Source: Antedon mediterranea
Lineage: Eukaryota > Echinodermata > Crinoidea > Comatulida > Antedonidae
Length of the DNA: 64,000 nt
Assembly (NCBI RefSeq): GCF_964355755.1
Contig: NC_092680.1
Span: 19,569,001 to 19,633,000 of the forward strand
Direction of reading: 5' to 3'
Below, one piece after another: positions 49,173 to 61,300 of the stretch. The notes below the pieces were generated by a model, which made no database searches, was not told the DNA's origin, and saw only the letters and a program-made list of their open reading frames with translations. Both the position numbers and the translations under genes were made by a program. Every line of letters begins with the position of its first letter. Position 1 is the first letter of the stretch.

Positions 49173-52100
49173 CACCAACCAAAACATATTAACATCTCCT
49201 CTTTCTTCGCATCCGTCATTTAATTGAACTAAATAATGCAACTAAACTAGTTTATCATCCCTTTCATTAACAGCACTGGATCATACATACATCTCTTTAT
49301 ATAGCACCATACCAAAAAACACAGCGACTTCTGTTTTTCATACTTTTTTAAGTACCAAAAATTACAAAAACTGGGCCCAAAATTACAATACTTACGATCT
49401 AAACCCTCATACGGGGTATATTTTAATACACTAAAATATTACTATTTAAACTTTTTGTTTTAACAATTTGTTTCTCTCGCACTCTCACACAGAAGGCATC
49501 AGTTTTTTTGACATGGTTTACACTGTATATACAATCTACATATTATTTGCATATTAATTTTGCTTATTTGCATGCTCAGACAAATAGCACATCTCACGTT
49601 TTCACTTCCCACCAATACTAAATTGGCTCAAATATTCTATATAGTAACATAAAAATAAACTTTTTATACAATTCATTTCCTAACATTTCTTTCCCTAAAA
49701 GATTTCTATTCGTTTTGTATTTTTGCTCGAAATTGGTTTATATATAACGCCGTCTCAAGGTGGGATGGTTGAAATATGAGATGTACTGTCTCTCTCTCTT
49801 ACTTTTTTACAGACTTATTAGCTATTTACAATGAAACATAAAAATAGTAAACAAATAAGATACAGTGTCCAATGCTTTATATACAACAGCATATTCCACA
49901 TCCAGTTAAATTCTAGTTCCCTAACAACTACCTTTATCAACAAAAGTATTGCATTTTTTAAGTAATTCATTTAATTTGTATGTTAAAGAGTGTATGTTCT
50001 CCATTCATTTACATGGGAATATCATTTGGAAGCCAACTATAAAACATACATATCGAGAAAACACAGTAAAAATTATTACATTAAAAAAACTACACTAACT
50101 TTAAAACATTTGGTTCAATTGTTATTTTAAATGTATTTGGAGTGATTGATACTGGCATTATTAAAATAATTGACTGCTATGAAATAAATACACTATTGTA
50201 TTCATGAATATGGGGTATTTCAGTTCACGAGTATTACAGTATTGTGCTTAATGTACAAGTATGCACAAAGCAAAACTACACAAGTCTCTTATGTAGCAAA
50301 CTTGCAAAATAGCGGCTTATGGATTGTCTATGCTAAGTTTGAACTTTAACCATTACAACAAACACTATTTGTACGAAAAAAAATATCTAAAAACGGACAA
50401 ATGTTTGCAAAAATATATATTGTTACAATAAAAAAAATTTGTGATTTTTTAATATTTGAAAAACAGAGAGGTTAAAATTCCAACAAATACCTGAACTACT
50501 CAAGCAAAAAAAAAAAAAATATTAATTCACCCAACCGATTAAAATATAACAAGCAGTAGAATATTTTTCTTTGGTTCCTAAACTACTATACATTATACAA
50601 TATGACCCAACATTACTGAAATACACACCCCACCCAATGTTAAAACTGGTCAAATATCGTATATGATTCCTACATTGAATAATTGGTAGTAGCACTAGTT
50701 GTTATTATAGTGAGGAATATTCAGAAATAGTTGCACCAACAAGCCTAAACAATGTACAATTATAATTATGCAGAATTCCATCTGATATTATGACATTATT
50801 GAATGCTACAAATAAAAGGTACTGTCCTGGTATTATCACAAACAATGTGCATATAGATTATCTGTAATAGTTGATTATTATTAATGAGAAATATTAATTA
50901 TGGATCACAAACAAGAATCGTAAACAGTTTATAGTACAAAGGTATGAATTGCCGATGCAGTGACCTGCGCAATGTGATAATATTGTGGTACGTCAAAATC
51001 AGATAAGCAGCTAAACCTGCACTTAGTATCTCAACATCAATCTAAAAGACAATGGCGTTAATTTTAACCAGATTACATTAGTATGAGCACCCATGGACTT
51101 GCTTATCAGTTGAAATTAGCAAGCATAAACACATATTTTGGTGTAAATAATTATATTCTGTGATTATTTTTTAGTTGTTTCAAATGCCAAAAAGTATGCT
51201 AGAAAAGGACATTTCACATTCATGTCAAGTGTTTGAAATTATTATTTAGATAATTTATAATTAATATAAATTTTAATTAATTAAAATGAACTAAAAGAAA
51301 TTTGATTGAAATGTGTTCTACCATCTGTACAAATTAATTTTAAATTTGATGGATTAACAATATCGAGTGGTTAATAAAAATGTAAAAAAATATCACATTA
51401 GTTTTTGGTGTTAGACTATAAGTACAGTACAGTGGTAGAGATACATGCAAACATAATGTTAAAGGATTACCATATAGACTCCAGCATAGAAAACCAAAAT
51501 ATTTAACAAATCAATCTCATTTGCTTTGATAATTGGAAAAAGAGGGCCATGGATATCAGCTGGCTTGTTGGGTCAGCTGGAAGTGGCATACCTTCTATAA
51601 AGTTGAAATAAATACAATTGTGTGGTTTCCATTGTAAATCATTATCGGTGTAATGTCACATGCAATTGTTCAACTTGAGACATATACTAGAGTCTGTATG
51701 GTAAACATCATAAAAACATAACATTTAATTCAACACAAACAATACTAATAAAACAAAAGGTAACATGGTCAAATCTATTGCATTGCCTACCAGAATAAAA
51801 TTGTGCAATTGTGATCTTATCCTCAAATAATTAGCAGGAATGTGGACACTATAGGCTATTTAAACACATTAACCAGGTTTCTGATTTCAATAATGGTTTT
51901 AGATTGGCCATTTGTATTGTTTGCCTAACAAACTAATGAATAAGACCAGGTGTATTGTAACCAATAGATAAGTCATAGTGAAGCTCTATTTATATATAGA
52001 TTCAGCACATTGTATTCTAGGAGTACGAGTTATTGTTAAGTTACTAAGAGCTGGCCTGCCAGGAACTGGGTGGTTGAGTTTCTAGGTGCTAATCTGTGAA

Positions 52101-52204
52101 GGGATGGCCCTGCTTAGATCTGGCCTTGTTACTAATAAAATGGCTGTTTAGATAGTAGTCTGCTAGTCCTTTTATACACCCTGTGATGGCATTATCAACT
52201 TCTG
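49173..52204 (-). other. Probable long 3' UTR of NUP153
   Basis: Three kilobases of AT-rich DNA with no exon, repeat array or transposon that I can recognise, lying directly downstream of the NUP153 stop codon on the minus strand. Assignment as UTR is inference from position and the single poly(A) hexamer. Confidence 0.35.
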
Positions 52205-52304
52205 CTACGTTTTCTTGATTCTCCTCTGGGCTTTCTTTATCTTCCTCCCTTGCACATTTCCACTGGACACGGCATTAAATGGATTATCATTGGTAGCATT
52301 GGCC
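52205..52304 (-). CDS. NUP153: NUP153 last exon (basic C-terminal tail)
   Basis: A 100-base exon after CTTATTAAG. It encodes NDNPFNAVSSGNVQGRKIKK and continues AQRRIKKT then TAG. The join to the exon ending at 52937 restores a lysine codon (AA plus G). The motif NPF-GRKIK resembles the conserved end of animal NUP153. Confidence 0.85.
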
Positions 52305-55300
52305 CTTAATAAAAAACAAGATTGATATTAATAACAACTAATGAATTAAACTAAAGTAATGTTAAACAGGATTCATGTAGGTGAAAATAACGAACAGACA
52401 ATTCGCTGAAACAAATCAATTTTTTTCTCCCATTTATGATATTTGCAAGGAATTCTAAAGCTCTGTTTACACTATCAAATTATTTTGGCAAAAAAAAAGT
52501 TTGATGTGCCCATTTATGGTTTGTTTGTTTGTTTGTTTTATTAGTTTCTCCACACATTTTAAAATAAAAGATAAAAATTACAAATTGCAAAAAGAAAATT
52601 ACAATAAACAAGAAAAACATAAAAAATGTGCGGATGGAGGTCAAAATAAGTTGCGGACAACTTTAAGTCATGACCACCAGTTAAAAAAAAAAATAATGAA
52701 GGTATACAAAATAGCAGTCCGGCTTACATTAAAAATACAGAAGTTTAAATTGCTAAGACAATAGTACAATTACAAGATGAACAATATGATAAGGTATTCA
52801 TGGTAGTGATATGACATCATCATGTTCATATATTGGCACATCACATTTTTTGTCACAAAGTTTGATAGTGCAGTAGACAGAGTTTTAGCACTGGACAGAA
52901 ACTTGTGTAGTCTTTAAATTCAGTTCCTAAACCTACTTGAATTGAAATGCCATTGAGTCGTTTCCACGGTTTGAAAATGCACTAAAGTTGGGTGGTTGTA
53001 CTGCTGGTGTAGATCCAAAATTAAAACCACCACTAGGGGCTGGTGTGGTTGATGACAGCTCCGAACTCTTTCCTCCAAACTGGAAAAGAGAGGAAGAATT
53101 GGTTTGCTGCCCAAACTGGAATGAGTTGTTAGGTTTTGAATTTGAATCACTGTTGAACTGAAAACCTATAAAGAAAACAATTGAATTAAATTTTCCATTT
53201 TGATCATAACTCAGCATTGTATAGTATGTTCAGGGAATTACACTAATTAAACAGGGAATAATTTCGCCAGTGTAGCATAGAAAAAAGCTATACATAACCT
53301 TTTTGCTGCAGATTTTTAAAATTGTGTAGCAAAAAATACAATACGAAACTATGTTTCACGACTTAAAAATCAGTTTGATTAGCAATATTGCTAAACAAAA
53401 TTTTAAAATGAAATTTTCCCCTGTGTATTTAAAATGATAAAACAGAAGATAAATAGGGAAAATCATTTAAAGTTATACACTTAAGAATATACTAAGACAT
53501 TTCGAAGACATTTGTGTTGGTCTCCAGGATATTCAGATTCACTACTAAAGAGAGATCTAATCTATTAAGAATTTGTTAAATGAACTATTTTCTTACCACC
53601 ACCACCTGGTCCATTGGTTTGCGGTGCCATACTACCGAATGCTGGAGCAGGGGTATTGTTAGCACCAGCACCACCAAAAGTAACAGAGTTACTATTCCCC
53701 ATACCAAAGCCGCTCGAACCTATCGTTGAATTACTCTGACCGCCAAAGGTTGGCGTGGATGACGTGGCACCAAACTTGGGAGCAGCATTGCTAGGGGTAA
53801 AATTGAAACCACCACCACCACCATTGTTACTGGAGTCATTGAAGGTAACACCGCCTGTGGTAGAATTTACGCTGTTACCAAGTGTTGGTGCTGTTGAATT
53901 ATTTACTGTGGCTCCAAAATCTGAAAGAACATTTTTATGTTGTATTATCAATGTACTACTACTACTACTATATTTATATAATATCTTGAATTTAAAAATT
54001 GCATAAAATGATGGGGGTGGGGAGGGGCTTATACAAATAGTTGAATTAACCCACCCTCAATATGGGACACACCCACCACCCTCAGTATAGGACACACCCA
54101 CCCTCAGTATGGGCACACACACCCCCCTTCAGTATGGGACACACCAACCCTCAGTATGGGACACACCCAAGCTCAGTATAGGACACATCCACCCTCAGTA
54201 TGGGACAAACCCACCCTCAGTATAGGAAGCAGCTGCGGTTTTTACTTTGCAAACCAAGGCAAACAAAAAATTACTAAAGTTAGCTAGTGTAGACAGCTAG
54301 CAGGCCTAAGACATTACTGTATATACTGTTAACTCACCAACAAATGATGGCGCTGTTGGATTTGGATTCTGGCCAAACTTGAAGGTGGGTGGTTCTGCTG
54401 TGGAAGCTGCAGGAGCAGACATGGTGTTGCCACCAAAACCAAAGGTAGACAGTGAACCAGTGTTAGTGGTTGATGCTGGTTCTTGAGGCTTCTCATTTCC
54501 AAATGAAAATCCTCCCATTTTTGCAGGTGGGCCTCGGATACCTGTTGAATATTTAAATTTGTATATGTTAATAAAAGGTTTCATATGTTAAGAAAAAAAC
54601 AATCATTATATTGTATAAAAAAAACAAATAATTGTTAATTACCTGCATCATCAGTTCCTGAAGTGGATTTTCCAAATGAAAACGTGGTACTTGGTTTTTC
54701 AACTAAAATCAATACATAATATTGTAAACTAAATTTTCATCAAAACATGGTTCTAGCAGAATTTCTGTTCACTTATATTTTAAAAGAATACTGTTTAAAA
54801 GATTTAAACTGTAATAAAGTTGAAGAACAGAAATATAAGGAATTACATTACATCTCCTTAATAACTTGGAAAATTAAAGTGTAAACCTATTCATCAAGGT
54901 TAATCATATTATTGGAGAGATTAGACAATGAATGTTTGGTGATACAATCATTTAAGTTTATTGTAAAGCTCTGTATACACTATCAAACTTTATGTGACAA
55001 AACAATGTGCCCATATATGGACATGTGTGTCTACACTATCTAACCAATTTGACATCAAAAAGATGTGATGTGCCCAAATATGGTAGTGATATTCCCAAAT
55101 ACGGTAGTGATATGACATCATCATGTCCATATATGGGCACATCACATTATTTTTGTCACATAAAGTTTGATAGTGTAGACAAGGCTTTACAGCTGAATAT
55201 GAATCTACAAAATCAGTTAATAAAGAACAGTTCCTTACCTGAGGGTTCCTTAGATTGTCCTGAGAAAACAAATGGAGCTGGAGCACTTGACGTTTGTGCT

Positions 55301-58300
55301 GCTGCCCCAAATTGAAAAGCAACACCGGCGTTAGGTTTACTTAAATCATTGTTGTTGACAGTAACATTTCCAGTTAGTTTATTGCCACCAAATACTGATC
55401 CCGTATCCTTAGCATCTACATGGTTCTTTGAACCGAATGAAAATCCTGTACTTGCAGGTTTTGCAGCGAGTTGGAATGCCGATGAAGAAGCCTCTTTTGC
55501 AGCGCTCTTTTCTGAATTACTTCCGAATTGAAAGCCATCCGTTTTAGCAAGACTATTTGTATCATTACTTTTAGCACCAAAAACAAATGTACTAACGTTG
55601 CTACTGTCCGATTTTGTAGTAGTGCTGGAAGCAATTCCACTAGATATTCCTACGCCAAGTATGTTATTACTAGTTGGTTTCTGTGTCAAGTTCGTTGCTG
55701 AACTTTGTCCGAAATTAAAACCGCCACTGACCACTGAAGCCTTTTCAGATTTTTGTCCAAATGTAAATCCTCCTGCAGACGATTCTGGTTTTTCTGAAGT
55801 ATTAGACATTCCAAATTGAAAAGTTTCCATTGTGTTTTTTTCTGAAGAATCTGTGGTGGAAGAAGTCTCGCTAATTGCACTATTTGTCTTTGAATCGCTC
55901 TCACCTTTTTTACCAAATGTAAAACCACCTGTGACTGGCTTAGATTGTTCACTTTTACTTCCAAAGATAAACCCGCTAGTTGACTGTGGTGCTGTATCAC
56001 CAGCGACTGGCTTAGATTGTTCACTTTTACTTCCAAAGGTAAACCCACTAGTGGACTGTGGTGCTGTACCACCAGCGACTGGTTTAGATTGTTCATTTTT
56101 ACTACCAAAAGTAAAACCGCTAGTTGACTGTGGTGCTGTATCACCAGCGACTGGCTTAGATTGTTCATTTTTACTGCCAAAAGTAAAACCGCTAGTTGAC
56201 TGTGGTGCTGTATCACCAGCGACTGGCTTAGATTGTTCATTTTTACTGCCAAAAGTAAATCCACCGGTGGACCCTGGTGCAGTACCACCAGTCACTGGCT
56301 TAGATTGTTCACTTTTACTGCCAAAGGTAAACCCACCAGCGACAGGCTTCGATTGTTCATTATTACTGCCACCAAAACTAAAACCGCTAGTGGCCTGTGG
56401 TGCTGTACTACCTGTTACAGCCTTAGATTGTTCATTATTACTGCCACCAAAACTAAAACCGCTAGTGGCCTGTGTTGATGTGCCACCAAATTTAAAAGTT
56501 GACGATGGTTTGTCTTCAGAAGATTGTGCTGAACTTCCTCCAAACTTAAAAACTGATGCTGTTGAACAATAAAAAGGATAATTAGAAATGAAAAACAAGA
56601 GTGAAGTCAACTCTACAATACTGGACACACCTTGGGTTGAGTTGGTCTGGCTTTGGAGAAAGTGGTCTCTAGTGCAATGGGAGGGAATATCGTAAGAAAG
56701 TATTCAATACAATTTAATGGAAAAACTTGAAGGTATGTATGTGAAACGAGTCTCAGTTGTAAATAAGTTTGTAATATGACGACATATTGCAAGCTAGTTT
56801 TCTTACCAGGTGGTGCTTTAAGAACAGGCTCACAACCAGGTTGGCTAGCTCCACAAGCTACACACTTGTTTGAAGATTTGTTATTCTGTATAAGGCATGT
56901 ATCACACGTCCAGGAACCAGCTGGAGCCTTGAACTTGTCACCAAAACCAAGCACCGATTTGCTCTCCGTCTAAAAAGAAGGAAACCATTTTGGATGAAGA
57001 AAGATTTTGTAAAATGATGGAATATATGATTATAATTTAAAGCTCTGTCTACACTACCAAAGTTTATGTGACATGATGTGACCATATTTGGGCACATCAC
57101 ACTTTTGTTAGACTTTGCTTTAGTCAAGGTTACTACCTTTGTGTAGACGGAGCTTAAGTTAAGGTTACTACCACTTTACAATAAAAAAAAAAGTGATGTG
57201 CTCATATATGGACATGTCATATTACCAGTTTGATAGTGTAGACAGAGCTTAAATCAGACTTACTACAGTACAGAAAGAAATTACTGCTTCGTATCTACGC
57301 ATAGCCTTTCGTCGCCTACGCGTAGGTAGATCATAGGTCATTGTTTGTAGCTTACGATGTATTGTTCGTAGCTTACGATGTATTGTTTGTAGCCTACGAT
57401 GTATTGTTCGTAGCCTACGATGTATTGTTCTCTCCTACGATGTATTGTTCTTAGCCTACGATGTATTGTTCGTAGCCTAGGATGTATTGTTATGAAATCT
57501 AGGCTACGCCTCGATCTTAGGGTGGTTCGTGGGAAGCATGGACAATGCAAACAAACAATGTATTGTTTGCTAATTAAAATCCTACCTAAAGATAGTAGAC
57601 ATCAATTTTTGTAGCCGCCCTATGCATCGGTTAATCCTAATTTTGACGGAAATCCGCCAACGAAACGACATCGGGCCGGTGGACATCAGCTCACGTAGAG
57701 AGTTGAGGCTAGCCTGTTCCGGTGGCCTACACTATAAATTATTTAATCTTACCTTGTTGGGTTAGCGAATTATAAAAACGACACCTGGGCTAGGACAACA
57801 ACAAAAAATATGCAGAATATATATTCCATATTAAGATTTAACATAAATAGGCCTTTTAAAATGATTACGACATGTAAAAGAAAAAGGGCCGACCAGAATT
57901 TGAAGGGGAAAAAGCATGTGAGCTGAGCAGTTTAGAGAGTATTATGTTTCATGTCATGTGACACAGAATCCAGGTACACGTACTCTCGTACTGAGTAAAA
58001 AAAAAACAGGTAAGAGATTGCGGTAAGCAGAGAGTATCGCGTTTCATGCCATGTGACCAAAAAAACTAGGTCTGTATTAATTACGGTCTTCTGTCGGCAT
58101 CTTTTTGAGCGACAGATTGAACGTCCTGATGCTATATTTAGAATTAATTGTTTTTACATTCTTTTTTTCTCTGGATCGTTTCTGGATGGACTGGACGTTC
58201 GCTATATTATGTTTATTAGTTGGCCTGTTCGTTGCTGCGGTTCACCTGTGTTGGATCGTGTCTTTCTCTACGTTATACATCGTGGGAAATTTATATTCGC

Positions 58301-61300
58301 CGTTGAGTAGGTAAACACGCATGAAGGAAAAGATTACGATTCAAAAATATTATTTGTTTTTTAGTAATTTACAACTTGGTCCTCCGCCAGTTAAATTTAC
58401 CACATTAATTTCACACCTTACTTCACCAAGAACATTGTAGGGTTGTTTATTTAGGTTACGAACTCCCTACGAAGTTCAGAACGTAGGTCATTGAAAGTTG
58501 TTTATTGAGGTTACGAAGCCAAACAACTGAACTTACGAAGCCAACAACGTAGCCTACGTTCTATCTACGAAGCTACTTCGTAGATAAAGTTGCAGTATTT
58601 TCTTTCTGTACTGTATCAACATTTATATAAATTAGATTCACATTTAATTTAACAATGACCATTTACCTTGCTTCCAGGTTTAGCTGTACCACAAGCTACA
58701 CACTTAGAATCTGATGATTTATTTTGTATAAGGCAGGTATCACATGACCAAGATCCAGGAACAGGCGCAAACTTTTCTGCTAACGATATTTCGTTTTTTT
58801 GCACTTCCTAGAAAAAGAAAAGGTTTTACAATAAACTTCTTTATCAATTAAATACATGCATTTTGTGCCTTCATGGTTATACTGAAGAACTATCAACAGG
58901 TACTGAACAGAACCAAAGGGTAGTTCCATCACACACCCGGAGCTCAGCTTTGACTGCTCAGTCTCGAACTCCGTAATTCCACATAATTTCTGTGTGGATA
59001 GGTTATAAAATCAACTAACTGGTTGTATTTAAGTTTTCTATATCCCAAATAAAGGTTCACAAAGTACCTTTTAAAATAAATTTTCTAATATTCTACTGTT
59101 GCTAGTTATACTACTGTACAAACACATACTTAAAGACTATAGTAATCCCATTTCAGACGTGTATCCCCATTGAAATTGCTACAATAGGGTAACAGCTATA
59201 CCAACTAATAATCCTTTCTTGTATATATATTTATTATCTTATCTTATTCGAAAAACAACTTGTTGTACTGATCAACTTGTTTGACATGTCTAATCTACAG
59301 ATAGGAAAACGGACATATTTACTTACGCCTATACTAGACGACTGGCTGGTTGCACCCGGTTTAGCTGTTGTACATGCAACACATTTTAACGATTCCTTTT
59401 TATTGTCTACAAGACAAGTATCGCAAGTCCATGACCCTTGTTGGGGTTTAAATTTCTCTGCTAAGCTAATTGGTGGTTGAGTAATGTCTGATTTTTGTGG
59501 CTTTTTACTGGCACATGCTACACAAGTGTCCCTGTTTGGTTTATTGTCCAGTAAACAAGAATTACAATTCCAGGAGCCTGGCTCTGGCTTAAACTTATTC
59601 CCAAATCCAATTTGAGATGTACTAGTTCTATGTGGACTTTGTAAATGTGTTGAACTGGTTTTACTTGCAACTATAGTTCCTGAATTTGATACACTAATTA
59701 ATTTGCCAGAGTCTACAACACTGTCTTGTTTCTTTCCAACAGTATTGGATTCATTTCTTGCCTGAGATTTGCTTGTCGTGCATGCAATACATTTGTTAGC
59801 ACTTGGTTTATTATCAAGTAAACAAGTTGAACAAGTCCACGTTCCTGGTGCCTTTTTGAATCTATCTCCAAATCCAATTATTTTTTTATGGTTATCTGTA
59901 ACATCGGTACTTGATTTAATCGGAACTGAAAAATCAGAAAATTATATTTACACTATGATTACACTGCAACAATTTTACAACTGTGTTTTTTACATTGATT
60001 AGAATATAAGAATGCATCTTCTACAATTTCTATTTGTCAGACAGCTAAAAGGTATACAGACTATGTGGATTTTTATAGTCTAAAATAATATGTAAAAAGA
60101 TGAACACAAACACAAAAATGAATACAGCGTTATTGTGCTAATAAGAATACTTAATATGTTCAAAGGAAGTCGTAACAAATAAAAATGTTCTATCAATTAA
60201 CTTACCAATCCCTAAAACCTCTAAACAACTACCCTTCTTTAATTCCTTTGCTGGTTTTAAGCCACCGAAACTAGCCTCATCTTCATCATTGTTTGTCTCC
60301 TTTCGCTTAAGCGCCGAGGAGGTGGACGGTGAGGAGAATTGCTTAGGTGATGCTGATGGTGCTAGCTTTGGTGAGCTAAATGTAAATGTCTACAACAAAA
60401 AGAAAAAAGTGTGAGATATAACGAAAGACCACCAAAATACTAGAGATATAGTTTAACCCCTTGTATAGATGTAATAGAAGCTGCAAATGTTAATCAATTT
60501 AAAAACCGACTAGAAAGTTTTGGAAACACCACCCACTAAAGTTTTCCCCATATGATAGAACATGTAATAGAATATACCGGAGGGACACACAAGCATTGCT
60601 TTAGATGTCCAAGATCAAGGTAAAATCAAGGTATTTAGGCAACACTCTCTTTCCTTTGAATTGAACCAGGGAAAGTACACTATTATCAACCCCTATTCAG
60701 GAGACCATGATCAAAGGGACACTTTCTGAATTATACAAATATAGTGCTACAATACTAGTACAGTACAGTAGTCTATATAAAATCACTTAGTGTAGAACAT
60801 CATAATCAAATAATTGTGAGAACATTTGTGTCCAAATTATTTCAAAAATATGTTACTTTCCGAAAGATTAAAACTTGGCAAAATTCAGCCGTTTTAAAGG
60901 AGTATTGAAAGTTAACAAATACAGCCACTTGCATGTGGCACAAAGTATCAACAAAAAGTTAAATCATAAACAAACCTTTGCAACCCCTGTTTCTGCTGCC
61001 ACAGTAAGACCTTCTTTGAATATAGGTGATGAGAACTGGAATTGTAGACCTGAAGTGGTCTTTGTTGTAGAAGGTGTGTGCTTAGAAACTTGGGTGCTTG
61101 GTAGGGGCGTAGAAGACTTTAATGGTTTGGAAGAAGGTTTTAAGAAGTTGAATGAAGGCATCTTTCCCTCTCCAAGAGGTAATGCGATGTTAGGTAGATC
61201 AACTTCTTCCAACTTTAAAAATAAATTTAAAAACGTCTTTAATGATTTACTCAAAACACCAACAAATCAAAGAGGTTGTCACTTCTATCGTTGGCCATTA

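Noticed and set aside
55832-56572. 246-codon plus-strand frame
   Set aside because: Antisense shadow of the repetitive NUP153 FG exon.
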